40,407 nucleotides of DNA from Caldifarciminota bacterium UBA5631 (GCA_002421425.1 DIJZ01000016.1:1-40407), one strand, 5' to 3'; shown: positions 10,101 to 18,432, numbered from the stretch's first letter. Notes: a model not told the origin generated them from the sequence alone. Numbers and translations: made by a program.

Positions 10101-10564
10101 CGTTTTGCCATATAAAGACTTCTATCGGCTAACTCAAACAACGATTCCCATCTATCTCCATGAGCAGGGAAAGAGGCGAGTCCGACACTGGCAGTAAGCT
10201 GTATCTTGCCAAATTCACGCTCCCTGCATTTTGCAAGAATTCTCTCAACAATCCGAATAGCCTCAGTGTACTCGACATCATAAAGAAGGACAACAAACTC
10301 GTCCCCGCCATAACGAGCAATCAGATCTCCTGCTCTTAGCGAGCTCTTCAGAAAGTCCGCAAATTCCTTTAAAACTTCATCTCCTACCCTATGCCCATAA
10401 AAATCATTAATTCTCTTGAAATAATCTACATCAAAAATTGCAAGCTGGAAAATACGCCCCTCTTCACGAGCTTTTTCTAATATGCCCTCAATTTTCTCAT
10501 CAAGGAATGTGCGATTATAAACCCCTGTGAGTGCGTCAATATATACGCGTCTCGTATCTTTCAT
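7130..10564 (-). CDS. GGDEF diguanylate cyclase fused to a STAND-type ATPase and TPR array
   Basis: This 1144-residue cytoplasmic protein has no membrane segments or signal peptide. Residues 8-165 are a complete GGDEF domain: DALTGVYNR, FDVDYFKRIND, active-site GGDEF at 86-90, and an intact inhibitory I-site RAGD at 77-80 exactly five residues earlier. It should make cyclic di-GMP from two GTP with product inhibition. Residues 175-550 form an AAA/STAND-like NTPase with Walker A GEIGVGKT (206-213) and Walker B ILLFIDN (314-320), as in MalT and AAA_16 proteins. The rest (about 555-1144) is a long TPR array, normally a ligand or protein sensor. The layout suggests TPR sensing and ATPase switching controlling the cyclase. 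It is convergent with the propeller gene, 48 nt away. No clear ribosome-binding site precedes the ATG. Confidence 0.88.
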   Translation of the reverse strand: MKDTRRVYIDALTGVYNRTFLDEKIEGILEKAREEGRIFQLAIFDVDYFKRINDFYGHRVGDEVLKEFADFLKSSLRAGDLIARYGGDEFVVLLYDVEYTEAIRIVERILAKCREREFGKIQLTASVGLASFPAHGDRWESLFELADRSLYMAKRQGRDRVGVLEKMKNLIIPPTDLIGRIDEVSKILYFLKNLGDGNGAVVFVKGEIGVGKTRLIKEVLGYPQISGFKKIEVALSPVTQSIVLYPLREILKSLFSEDGKFATLLSPYLKTEISKLYPIPGEVYEEEPSYYVDKFRLFNAVEEIFKIATQNSPILLFIDNIQWADSYFLDIIHYLIKSEVRRNVAIIFAARVEELRGAQLISVLKNIAMEASFLEIELSPLTKDDVRQLLMNVLGQNVPDYFLNFIFSKGGGNPYILCELVKSLIGSGDVYWAEGKWEFNTEIGFRVPETIEAILDMKISALDQESINILETVSVFGRPFKIELLEHISGLSVNQVEPALEGLVELGFLSKDPNGTHYFQEEILRDAIYKRIDDEKKKGLHLRVAEVLKERQPENLEEIAQHFYFACDFNNAYDFLIKAADKAKNLYANNDAIRFYTWAIDSLHKSQNIEDKELKESDILVKRGDIYQLIGESEKALLDYERAQRLAQTAGDRIREAYATYYVGNVLNSMGRNFDANEKMENAYRIFEQMRDVDGMALCYLGIGLNYHDLGKNRIALSYLEKAVDLACKAKRQDLVAKVLRNIGNVYFETERYEEALKYYKESYEMLERIYKTQADPRVLANIGNVYFILGNVKQSIELYERALEIAQKTGDLWLQGVIYYNLGVTFFLKLGDAQKAKSFIEKSVNLLHLVGDLSNEINAVNSLAVLYRNLGVPERAIELNQRTVKMARQLKNKVLEITCTINLSNVFLQFGYLKKALAGFKRSLRMAKEAGLNRLQAMALNNLGAVYYMIGDFREAESCALKSIESLRNVNIPEEYIDVYLTLTKVYIELGDMEKAESALAEAEMVIKRCNNNLTKLDFKLVAVELQLAKGESILERRVNSILSESRSMSVATRVADSLVLAGRVKAASGSIEEAEAHFKEAISILIKQKDRFYLAKTYFEYANCLKQWRKQRESMQLYQKAISIFTKIGSLWWAERVKSFLP

Positions 10565-10583
10565 TTCTGAACGGCGCTGTTAA

Positions 10584-10612
10584 ATTATAATGCCGCATCT
10601 GAAAAATGAAAA
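10584..10612 (-). promoter_or_regulatory. Promoter for the GGDEF-ATPase-TPR gene
   Basis: Read on the minus strand, TTTTCA (10612-10607), a 17-nt spacer and a perfect TATAAT (10589-10584) precede the ATG at 10564. The transcript leader would be only about 13 nt and shows no good Shine-Dalgarno sequence. Confidence 0.5.
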
Positions 10613-10703
10613 CCCACAAAGGCACTTAAAGCAGAGCTCATACTACCATCATACTCAAACCAAAAGGTTCTAACTTTCTAAAAATTTTGATATTTCAAAA
10701 TCT

Positions 10704-10731
10704 TTGAACTTCGCGTTTTTGATCTTATAAT
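10704..10731 (+). promoter_or_regulatory. Promoter for the periplasmic TPR protein
   Basis: TTGAAC (10704-10709), a 16-nt spacer and a perfect TATAAT (10726-10731) form a strong sigma-70-type promoter. Transcription should start near 10738, where the AAAGGAGGTG ribosome-binding site begins. Confidence 0.65.
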
Positions 10732-10750
10732 GTTTCAAAGGAGGTGTTTG

Positions 10751-11476
10751 ATGGTTGTTCTTACTTTATTAATATTATCATTAGATCCACTCCTTGTGAA
10801 AGGAGATTCGCTATTTTCATTGCTCAAATATGAAGATGCTCTGAAAATGTACCAGGCGGCTTACCAGAAAAACAGCAGTGATTATGAAACTCTCTGGCGT
10901 CTTTCGATGGTTTATCTTAACATCGGGGAAGGACTTTCCGATGAAAAGGAAGCACAAAAACACTATGAAACTGCGCTTAATTATGCACAAAAAGCCACAG
11001 AAATAAACCCAGAAGGCGACTGGGGGTGGACTTACGTTGCAGCTGTGAATGGTAGAATCGCCCTGTCCAAAGGCGGAAAAGAGAAAGTAAAATACGCAAT
11101 GGTTATTAAAGAATCGGTTAATAAAGCTTTAAAAATAAATCCCGATAATGACCTCGCAAACTTTATATGGGGATCATACAACTTTGAGGCAGCTACTTTG
11201 AACCCCGTTCTGAGGAGCTTCGCAAAAACTCTCTTTGGCGAGGTTCCTCAGGGAACTGTTGAGGATGCTGAGAAGTACATTAAGAAGGCTACAATCTTGA
11301 ATCCAGGAAGAATTCAGTACCATTATGAGCTTGCAAGGGTGTACGACCATCAGAAAAAGTCTGATGAAGCAATTGCTTCCTTAAAGAAAGCAGTAAGTCT
11401 TAAACCTCAAACCAGGGAAGATTTCGAATATCTGAACCTGGCAAAGAAAATGCTAGAAAAATTAGAGAAGAAATAA
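10751..11476 (+). CDS. Secreted TPR protein resembling the RMDN/FAM82 family
   Basis: This 241-residue protein has an N-terminal signal sequence or membrane anchor (MVVLTLLILSLDPLLVKG) followed by TPR-like helices. Landmarks are YEDALKMYQAAYQ, YETLWRLSMVYLNIGEG, KKATILNPGRIQYHYELARVY and DEAIASLKKAVSLKP. The spacing of conserved blocks, including RSFAKTLFGEVPQGT, recalls bacterial relatives of the eukaryotic regulator-of-microtubule-dynamics (FAM82) proteins, whose bacterial role is unknown. I start it at 10751 because AAAGGAGGTG (10737-10746) is correctly spaced from that ATG. The in-frame ATG 21 nt upstream lies inside the -10 box of the promoter and cannot be the normal start. It is convergent with the S51 operon, 105 nt away. 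Confidence 0.75.
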   Translation: MVVLTLLILSLDPLLVKGDSLFSLLKYEDALKMYQAAYQKNSSDYETLWRLSMVYLNIGEGLSDEKEAQKHYETALNYAQKATEINPEGDWGWTYVAAVNGRIALSKGGKEKVKYAMVIKESVNKALKINPDNDLANFIWGSYNFEAATLNPVLRSFAKTLFGEVPQGTVEDAEKYIKKATILNPGRIQYHYELARVYDHQKKSDEAIASLKKAVSLKPQTREDFEYLNLAKKMLEKLEKK

Positions 11477-11581
11477 AACTTAACAAAAAGAGCACTATCC
11501 AGGAAACTGATAGCCCAGGCAAAAAAACGGGAATTTGGCAATTATAAAAAAGTGAAACCTGAAGATTTTGCCTGACTTAGT

Positions 11582-13648
11582 CTAAAATCTTACGAACTTT
11601 GACACACTCCTGTCTCCAGGACCTATAAGCTCTAAAAAGTATACTCCTTTCCTTTTCGGAAGAGAAAGAATGACATTGTTGAGTCCGTTGAGATAAAAAA
11701 AATCCCTTAAGTCCCCCCTCACATCGTAGACACAGCCATACCTGTACATTCCTCTGAAATTCCAGGACACCTTTATTTTATCAGTCCCGATATACTGAAA
11801 ATCAAAGCCATGACCTTTTCTCTGCAGTTCAATGGTGTTGAGAACCCCTCTTGCTGTGATGTTGTAAGAATAATTTGAATCCAGAACATGCATAAGAATA
11901 GGCGTTAATTGCCCGTTCTGCCTTGGACCTGCACTGGATGATCTCATTTTCCATGTGCTTCTTGCCATGTATTGATTCTGAAAAGCATCAACAATAACCA
12001 CAGGTGCGCCATTACCTCCTGAATATATGCGCATATCCCCGTCAGGACTGACCTTGACCCAGGTCTCATCATTTGAAAATTGATAACTTGCACCATCCAA
12101 AAGAAGTCCCAGGCTTCCGGGAAAATATGTTAGTAGCCACAGCAAACCATCAACCTTTGACTCTATATATCTGTAAGATGGTGAAGAACTCTCTGGAACA
12201 AAGGCTGCGGGAGAAACGAAGAAGCCGGGTATTAGATTGAGTCCCTGAGCTGTCATCAGCCTGCCATAATACGCATTGTAGTTATCAGACTCTGTATTGT
12301 AAATAACCCTTTCATTTACAAGCCAGCAATCAAGACCGATGAAGATTTGGGGAGTTCCAGAGTTGATCTTTTGCCAGTAACTCTGCGAAACAAGATTCGA
12401 AGAGGTTAACAACTGGCCTGCATTTTGAAGGTTGTTCTTAAGAAATATTATCCCGTTTGAAGCCTCAATATATTGAGAAAAAAGAGGATTATCAACCTGA
12501 GATGGCGATAACTCCACTAAATATACCTGAGATGCCCCCAGTGAAATAATGTTATTACGGTACATGTTTATAGTATCGTTGCTAATATCAGCGGTAATTA
12601 TAGCAATTACTGGATTAATGCCACAACTATTTATGAATTGCGAAAGTGGCGTACTTTGATCTATTCTTTGATCGAGCTTTCCTCCAACAAGAAATACAGT
12701 TGAGGGTGGAGGAAGTACCGTGTCTGGAGGTGTGGTAATGATGTCTGCCGTTGAAGGAATACTTATAACCTGAGCTGAATTTAAATCGAGAACAAATCTA
12801 TCACCAGCCCTGACCAGATATAGATCAGTCAAAACTAAAGGCCTTCCTGATTGCACCACTCTCCTTGTAGACAACGACGTTCGCAGGATGCTTACTGTTC
12901 CGGTTCCTATCACTGTTGCAATGAGATTAGAATCAACACAGAGAGCAGTGCAATCGTCCAATCCAAGAATTGATACGGCTTCACCGTAGTCATTTTCTAT
13001 TCTTCCAAGGTGAGCCAGCATTCTGCCTAGCCTTCCACGCTCGGCCACATGAGTGTCGACAAGATAGTTTTCCAGGAGAGGCAGTACGTTTCTATCGTAA
13101 TTGAGGTACGAATTATAAGGGTTCCGAATCGCCTCATTAGGCCATGAACTACCTGTGGAAACGAATTCGCCAACAATCATTGCCCCCGCACTAGTCCCTC
13201 CGATACATATATTATCACGAATATATCTAATCATTATTGAATCCCCAAGATTCGTATTCTTCAAAATCGGAACGTAATTGCTTTGATCCCCTCCAGGAAA
13301 CCAGATGAAACCAGTATTTTGGTTAAACACATCTGGCCACAGAGAAGGATTATTCGCCTGAGCTTCATTCTGCACTCTTACGACTCTAACATTTCCGGTG
13401 TGTCCAAGAGAATAAAGATAGTTCCTCCACCAGCTCGCATCATAGGAACTATAATAAACAACAACAAAATCCTTATTATATCCTATTTTGCTTAGTGCCC
13501 ATTTAAAGGCAGAGTCAGACCATGTGCCGGGGTAGGAGGGGGATGTCCCAATTCCCTGCGAACCCCCACCATCAATTAGGACATACCCCCTCGAATTGGC
13601 AGCAGATACAAAACACAGAACTGTTAATAAAATTATTACGTTTTTCAT
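11582..13648 (-). CDS. Secreted tandem S51 (cyanophycinase-like) protein with T9SS-like tail
   Basis: This 688-residue protein has a signal peptide (first about 19 residues). Its first domain (about 20-265) is peptidase S51 type: the FPGGDQSNY turn, nucleophile elbow GGTSAGA with Ser153, His200 in DTHVAERGRLGRM, and the acidic GLDDCTAL segment near 229-236. Family members cleave after Asp, including the isoaspartyl bonds of cyanophycin. A second S51-like domain (about 317-545) starts with VFLVGGKLDQ but has IGLDCWLVNE (437-446) where the nucleophile elbow should be, so it is probably inactive and may bind substrate. The C-terminus (RKGVYFLELIG to the end) is a T9SS-like sorting tail. It is last in the operon, behind a perfect hairpin at 13655-13679, and no ribosome-binding site is seen. 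Confidence 0.82.
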   Translation of the reverse strand: MKNVIILLTVLCFVSAANSRGYVLIDGGGSQGIGTSPSYPGTWSDSAFKWALSKIGYNKDFVVVYYSSYDASWWRNYLYSLGHTGNVRVVRVQNEAQANNPSLWPDVFNQNTGFIWFPGGDQSNYVPILKNTNLGDSIMIRYIRDNICIGGTSAGAMIVGEFVSTGSSWPNEAIRNPYNSYLNYDRNVLPLLENYLVDTHVAERGRLGRMLAHLGRIENDYGEAVSILGLDDCTALCVDSNLIATVIGTGTVSILRTSLSTRRVVQSGRPLVLTDLYLVRAGDRFVLDLNSAQVISIPSTADIITTPPDTVLPPPSTVFLVGGKLDQRIDQSTPLSQFINSCGINPVIAIITADISNDTINMYRNNIISLGASQVYLVELSPSQVDNPLFSQYIEASNGIIFLKNNLQNAGQLLTSSNLVSQSYWQKINSGTPQIFIGLDCWLVNERVIYNTESDNYNAYYGRLMTAQGLNLIPGFFVSPAAFVPESSSPSYRYIESKVDGLLWLLTYFPGSLGLLLDGASYQFSNDETWVKVSPDGDMRIYSGGNGAPVVIVDAFQNQYMARSTWKMRSSSAGPRQNGQLTPILMHVLDSNYSYNITARGVLNTIELQRKGHGFDFQYIGTDKIKVSWNFRGMYRYGCVYDVRGDLRDFFYLNGLNNVILSLPKRKGVYFLELIGPGDRSVSKFVRF

Positions 13649-13654
13649 TGTCTC

Positions 13655-13679
13655 ATTTGGGGCCCGAAGGGCCCCAAAT
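13655..13679 (-). promoter_or_regulatory. Perfect 11-bp hairpin directly before the tandem S51 gene
   Basis: The arms 13655-13665 and 13669-13679 are exact inverted repeats (11 bp, six of them G-C) around a 3-nt loop. The structure lies between the stop of the upstream gene (13683) and the ATG at 13648, ending 6 nt before that ATG. No U-tract follows it on the minus strand, so it does not look like a standard intrinsic terminator. It could stabilise the 3' end of the upstream message or mask translation start of the downstream gene. Confidence 0.7.
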
Positions 13680-13682
13680 AGT

Positions 13683-14747
13683 TCACTGTATAACTACAAA
13701 CTTTCTTAAAGAATTATAATTTGCGCCTTTCACTCTAATGAAGTAAACGCCTTTGGGGGTTGATTCTCCAAGGGTGATGGTGTTAAGGCCTTTTCTTGCA
13801 ATTTGCCCGGTTGCAATTACTTTTCCCGATGCGTCGAAAATAGACCATGTCGCATGGTCATAATCAGAATAGAAGCTGAGCACGTTGCTTTTAACGAATG
13901 TGTTTGCCATTCTTAGCAATTGAGGATTTTCTGCAACACCAATATACTGCTCATAGTAATCTATGCATTCCTGCGATACACTTATTATTTCATCCCTGCT
14001 GTGCCCGTAAACAAGACCTACCACAAGATGAATTGACCCACCATTGGGAACCGAACTGTAAAGCCCGGCATTCAGGACACCATAGACACCGTCTGCATCT
14101 CCAACAACAAAGTTATCACTTTGAGAAGAAGTCATCATACTCCAGTAGTATGAATCATCATATTGATGATTGCCCCAGGGATCTGCTCTGTAAGAATACA
14201 TTGCAGAAGGGTCGAGAAATAAAACACCAACCGCAGAGGTTGCACTTCCATCGTACATAGAAACAAGCCGCTCAGAAACAATTTCAGAAGTGTCATTTTC
14301 GTAGGTCCCTCCTATCTGTGATATCAATTCAAGAGAAGCGTAAAAATCGTTGGCTTGCCCTGTCTCATTAGTTAAAAAGAACTCACAAATAGCAAACTTC
14401 TCGTTCATCCATGTGTAAATATGAACGCTCTCAGCTACAGCCGGTGGGTATCCTGTGTAGGAGTTATCGAAAACTCCGAAAATTTCAAGGCTTTGGGGGA
14501 AGGTGGACCCCGTAGAATCTGTAGCCCTTCTTGTTCCAGCATCTTCATAATAATCAAACACATCTGAGGCATTCAAGCCAGCAAGAAAGCTCACTCTATC
14601 CATATTCCTGGTGCCATCGGCGCTGAAAATCCTGATTCTACCGTAATCATTCAACTGCACTCGGAACATACCGGTGTTTATTGTGACTGTCCTTGCGACA
14701 GAAACTGCAGGCAACATTAGAACTACACACAACACCAATTTCTTCAT
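13683..14747 (-). CDS. Secreted protein of unknown function with T9SS-like sorting tail
   Basis: This 354-residue protein has a signal peptide (MKKLVLCVVLMLPAVSVA), a mostly beta-predicted central region (about 20-280) that I do not recognise, and a C-terminal T9SS-like tail (about 280-354) ending PKGVYFIRV followed by a basic and hydrophobic terminus. The tail predicts export across the outer membrane and surface attachment. I start at the ATG at 14747: GGAGGTGA ends 5 nt before it, whereas the GTG three codons upstream lies inside that ribosome-binding site. It lies between the PorV-like gene (stop at 14753) and the tandem S51 gene. It may be a substrate-binding partner of the S51 protein, which is inference from position only. 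Confidence 0.75.
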   Translation of the reverse strand: MKKLVLCVVLMLPAVSVARTVTINTGMFRVQLNDYGRIRIFSADGTRNMDRVSFLAGLNASDVFDYYEDAGTRRATDSTGSTFPQSLEIFGVFDNSYTGYPPAVAESVHIYTWMNEKFAICEFFLTNETGQANDFYASLELISQIGGTYENDTSEIVSERLVSMYDGSATSAVGVLFLDPSAMYSYRADPWGNHQYDDSYYWSMMTSSQSDNFVVGDADGVYGVLNAGLYSSVPNGGSIHLVVGLVYGHSRDEIISVSQECIDYYEQYIGVAENPQLLRMANTFVKSNVLSFYSDYDHATWSIFDASGKVIATGQIARKGLNTITLGESTPKGVYFIRVKGANYNSLRKFVVIQ

Positions 14748-14752
14748 CTCAA

Positions 14753-15706
14753 TCACCTCCCTTTAAAACTTACACTTAAGTATATTTGGGGTTTTAATTG
14801 CACCCTGCTCACATAAGCCATGTCTATTGAAACTATAGCCCACGGAATAGGGACTAGCAAGCCCAAGCCCCCTGAATAATTCTGAGTGTCATGCCCTAAA
14901 ATGTATCCACTCATGAGAGCGAGTACTTTATTAAATTCTACCTCGAACCCTATAGAGTACCTCTCCCTATTATCATTTGGGTGCTCGGATTGTATCAAGA
15001 CCAGACCTTTTGCATTCTTGCCAACTTCAAAGGGATAACTCAACCCCAGTCTCATCACAAGTGGTAGGGGATATGTGGAAGTCTCGTAGTAGGTTGTTCC
15101 AAGAAATTCAGGATTAAATCCAATCGCAAGATCGCGACCCTTAAACTGCATATCCGTTCCAAAATTTGAAAGTACCAATCCAATTGTAAGACCGCCTTTA
15201 ACCATTTCAAATATTGAACCAACGTCAAAGGAAAAGCCATCAGCAGTGCAGTTGTAAATTTGTTCTCGTACCACTTTTGCTCCAAACCCGATACTTAATC
15301 TATCAGTAAGAACAAGGGAAGCCGCACCTCCTAGAGCAGTTCCTGAAGCAGAAAAATAAGCCCCTGTGCCCTCAGGTTCTTCGACGGTTGTTATCTCAAC
15401 AGGATCCATACTCATAGAAATTAGCTGTATTCCGTACGAAATATTACCTCTCTGAACACCAAAGGCAGATTGGGCAAAGGTAATAGTCTCAATCCACCGT
15501 GAATATCCCGCAAAAAAGTCGTAGTTTGATATTTTGGAAAGCCCTGCGGGGTTCCAATAAATGGATGTGACATCCCCTCCAACCGCACAAACCGAACCTG
15601 CAAGAGCCTGGGCGCGTGCCCCCATACCAATCTGCAGAAACTGAGCACCTGACATTCCAATCTTGTCATAAGAAAATAAATAAACTAAAAGTATTATTTT
15701 AATCAT
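14753..15706 (-). CDS. PorV/PorQ family outer-membrane beta-barrel protein
   Basis: This 317-residue protein has a short signal sequence (MIKIILLVYLFSYDKIG) and the family hallmark GAQFLQIGMGARAQALAGS, followed by GGDVTSIYWNPAGLSKI. The rest alternates as expected for a FadL-like barrel and ends with the aromatic-poor SVSFKGR. In Bacteroidetes, PorV shuttles T9SS cargo from the translocon to the attachment complex. Here it is flanked on both sides by genes for proteins with T9SS-like tails, which fits a dedicated cargo-handling role. The ATG at 15706 overlaps the upstream stop (ATGA) and has GGGGGTGA 4 nt upstream. A longer reading from a TTG- or ATG-like codon further upstream would run far into the preceding gene and remove the signal peptide from the N-terminus, so I reject it. 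Confidence 0.82.
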   Translation of the reverse strand: MIKIILLVYLFSYDKIGMSGAQFLQIGMGARAQALAGSVCAVGGDVTSIYWNPAGLSKISNYDFFAGYSRWIETITFAQSAFGVQRGNISYGIQLISMSMDPVEITTVEEPEGTGAYFSASGTALGGAASLVLTDRLSIGFGAKVVREQIYNCTADGFSFDVGSIFEMVKGGLTIGLVLSNFGTDMQFKGRDLAIGFNPEFLGTTYYETSTYPLPLVMRLGLSYPFEVGKNAKGLVLIQSEHPNDNRERYSIGFEVEFNKVLALMSGYILGHDTQNYSGGLGLLVPIPWAIVSIDMAYVSRVQLKPQIYLSVSFKGR

Positions 15707-18432
15707 CTTATCACCCCCATTCTCCCGGTTTTTTCTCCCCACTCACTCGTTAGATAATATATATAAATTCCGGGAGCAATATATGAACCATATTCATTGG
15801 TCAGATCCCAGTCTTCGAAGCCTGTGTCAGAATTGTGATACAGCGTCTTTACAAGATCACCGTCGATTGTATAAATTCTGATCTCACATTTAGGTGGTAG
15901 ATTTATAAACTGCACTTTATGCTTAACAAGACCCTGAGGAGTTGCGATATCCCATGGAGCTTTTACTATGAATGGATTTGGAACTACTTTGATTCTCTGA
16001 AGCATCTCCGCTGTTGGATTTATTTTCATGGGTGATATCTCTACGGAATATGCATCTTCAAGAGTAACATAATCAACTTGCTTATGCAAAGAAGAAAACT
16101 TCAGAACAATTCCGCTGAAAACTGGACTATAGGAGCTTAAGAAGAGAGGATAACTGGATGTGGTGTCACCGTTGGACATTCTTACGTAAAACATAATGTT
16201 AAATGCCTTACCCTTGACTTCATCAAGTACGTTAATTTTCAAAGTGTAACCGCCAATTGTTACCGAATCCCCTTCCCTTACCGGGACTCTTCTGTAAAGG
16301 AGAGTATCATCCTCGATGCATTTTACGTCCATAAACCCAAGTTGATCAATGGAGACTCTATATATGTAGGAACGAACAAGGCTACTATCTATTACAGAAA
16401 CGGATATAGCATCGGACGATATGAAGTGCTCAGTGTAAATCCCTGGCTCAAAGGTAATGAGTAAAGTATCTCCTTCAGGTACCCTCCAATCCGCTATTTC
16501 AGCGCTTAGATTTATCGTGGAATTGCCACTTAAGTGGTTCACTTTTGCTATCCTTGCTGGCGTATACCCTGCGGGGAGACACCCTGGAATAACTGAAACC
16601 ACGTTGGGACTTGCTGGGCCACCAGTCTTGGGTGATTCCAGAGGTTCAATTGGTATAAGCGGATCTCCAAGATCGTAGGAGGTAACTGAATACCAGTACT
16701 CAAAACCGTTTATAACGTTACTATCAATATAGTAATGAACTATTCCCGTGTTCTTCCCGGGGTCCATACTTATCGTCTTCACCTCATACAGATCACCGGG
16801 GGAAGGTGGACTACCCAGCGTAGTAATTCTTAAAAACACTCCCGGAAGGTAAATAATGTTGCCAGATGTATAAAAGCTGTCCACCACCACATTACCAGAA
16901 GGATCAAGGACCGCAAAGCCATCTCCCAGGTCAGGCGAAAATCTTAATCTTTCACCACTCTCTACATTATAAACAGAAAACACCCTATTCGTGTGAAACA
17001 CGATGTGGTAAGTTGCATTTGCAAAGAATTGTTCGTAACCTGACGGGAAACCTACAAATGTGAAATCAGTCCCACCCAGATCTGGAGTAAGGTGCCTGGG
17101 AATAACGAAGTGGTAAGAGTCAAAATTATCAATTATGTCATACTCTCCAAGGAGATCCCATGACAGCCCCTTATCCCTGCTCTTCCACACTCGATATCCT
17201 TCAAAATCAACCTTTTGACTGAAAGGGTCTACAAAATACTCAGCGTTATTATCCCACAACAAGGTTACAGACCCGGAACCGGCAAGGGCTCTGAGAAGAG
17301 GCCTCGGGGGTGGAACTGCGGTCACAAAGTCATTGTTGTACATGTTTTCGGCGGTTTTCATATTACTCAGAATTTTTGCTTCGTCCTCTCCAGCAACCAC
17401 AGCTATTGCAACTTTCTGAGGAGTGCCGGGGACAAGGGAAAATGGACCAACAGATAGAATCGCAACCAGATCCATTCCACGAGGACTTATCAGGTTATAG
17501 TCATCAAAGTGAATATCTGGTCCGTGGAATAATCTTGGCCCCCAGAAGGAATCATTTTTAAGCGTTGAATCACTGCTCATAAGCATATATTGAACGGTAT
17601 CACGGCCAACAATAAGGAATGGATCATCATCATAAAGAAAGAAATGAAAATCTGTTATTCCCAGCTCCTCTCCTCCAACTGTAGGTGTCCTGAGCACCTT
17701 TACTCCAAAGTAACCCGTAGGTGAATTCCAGTCCGCTGAAAACCCATTGGCATCGTAGAAATAAATACAGTTCTCTGCTTTGCTGAAAACTAACTTATCA
17801 TCACCGTATTCAGGAGCTCCACCTGGAGTGTTACCAACGTCGATATCACAATAGACTGCAAAATATACGTCTCTCAATGTGTCAGAACCAGCATTAACTA
17901 TTTCCCACTCGAAGAAGACAAAATCTTGTGCGTAACCGAAACCAAAGGCATACCCAGATTGATTGAAAATCAGATTTAGAGGTTGAACTAAATTGTTCGA
18001 ATCCGAAAAAGCACAATAAGAATCTTCAGGTGATTTTATAATTGGATTCCCGAGAGAATCTCTCCGAGGCCAACCATAGGAAGGCCAGGTCGTTGAATCG
18101 TTTGACATAGCGATAAGGCCCATTCCAGAATTCAGACCTCCGATAGCTTCAAACTCTTCGGATGTTCTGGTAAGTGAAAGCACCACGTTGTATGGTAAAC
18201 CAATTACAGGAGCCATACGATATATATACTCATGATTTGAGCCAGCAGGCCATTCTCCACTCTGCATATTGAAGTTAGGTGGGTACAGCTTTCCATAATT
18301 ATTAAAGTACATCCACAATCTACCCTCTTTATGGACATTAGACGCCCTATCGAGTGGACCCTTTACACCATCATATCTCTGAGCGGGTTTATCCCCGATC
18401 ATAAGAGTTAGAAACAAAAATATTGCCATCAT
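15703..18432 (-). CDS. Large secreted protein with C-terminal FlgD/T9SS-like domain
   Basis: This 909-residue predicted surface protein has a short hydrophobic N-terminus (MMAIFLFLTLMIG). The first about 380 residues are unrecognised, rich in aromatic and acidic residues, and contain repeated Asp-rich turns such as FLYDDDPF. A fibronectin-III-like stretch follows (PRPLLRALAGSGSVTLLWD, then FEGYRVWKS, about 385-430). The last 75 residues hold NPFIVKAP, CEIRIYTIDGDLVKTL and the terminal APGIYIYYL, typical of FlgD-like or T9SS tail domains. Its ATG overlaps the TonB receptor stop in an ATGA junction, and its stop overlaps the PorV-like start in the same way, so all three should be translationally coupled. 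GGGGGGATT precedes the tandem ATGATG. It may be a surface lipoprotein-like partner of the receptor; there is no direct evidence. Confidence 0.72.
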   Translation of the reverse strand: MMAIFLFLTLMIGDKPAQRYDGVKGPLDRASNVHKEGRLWMYFNNYGKLYPPNFNMQSGEWPAGSNHEYIYRMAPVIGLPYNVVLSLTRTSEEFEAIGGLNSGMGLIAMSNDSTTWPSYGWPRRDSLGNPIIKSPEDSYCAFSDSNNLVQPLNLIFNQSGYAFGFGYAQDFVFFEWEIVNAGSDTLRDVYFAVYCDIDVGNTPGGAPEYGDDKLVFSKAENCIYFYDANGFSADWNSPTGYFGVKVLRTPTVGGEELGITDFHFFLYDDDPFLIVGRDTVQYMLMSSDSTLKNDSFWGPRLFHGPDIHFDDYNLISPRGMDLVAILSVGPFSLVPGTPQKVAIAVVAGEDEAKILSNMKTAENMYNNDFVTAVPPPRPLLRALAGSGSVTLLWDNNAEYFVDPFSQKVDFEGYRVWKSRDKGLSWDLLGEYDIIDNFDSYHFVIPRHLTPDLGGTDFTFVGFPSGYEQFFANATYHIVFHTNRVFSVYNVESGERLRFSPDLGDGFAVLDPSGNVVVDSFYTSGNIIYLPGVFLRITTLGSPPSPGDLYEVKTISMDPGKNTGIVHYYIDSNVINGFEYWYSVTSYDLGDPLIPIEPLESPKTGGPASPNVVSVIPGCLPAGYTPARIAKVNHLSGNSTINLSAEIADWRVPEGDTLLITFEPGIYTEHFISSDAISVSVIDSSLVRSYIYRVSIDQLGFMDVKCIEDDTLLYRRVPVREGDSVTIGGYTLKINVLDEVKGKAFNIMFYVRMSNGDTTSSYPLFLSSYSPVFSGIVLKFSSLHKQVDYVTLEDAYSVEISPMKINPTAEMLQRIKVVPNPFIVKAPWDIATPQGLVKHKVQFINLPPKCEIRIYTIDGDLVKTLYHNSDTGFEDWDLTNEYGSYIAPGIYIYYLTSEWGEKTGRMGVIR

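Noticed and set aside
11516..11574. Inverted repeat CAGGCAAAA/TTTTGCCTG between the TPR gene and the S51 operon
   Set aside because: The 9-bp arms are separated by 41 nt and include a simple A/T run. Such a wide loop is weak evidence for a bidirectional terminator, so it is not annotated.
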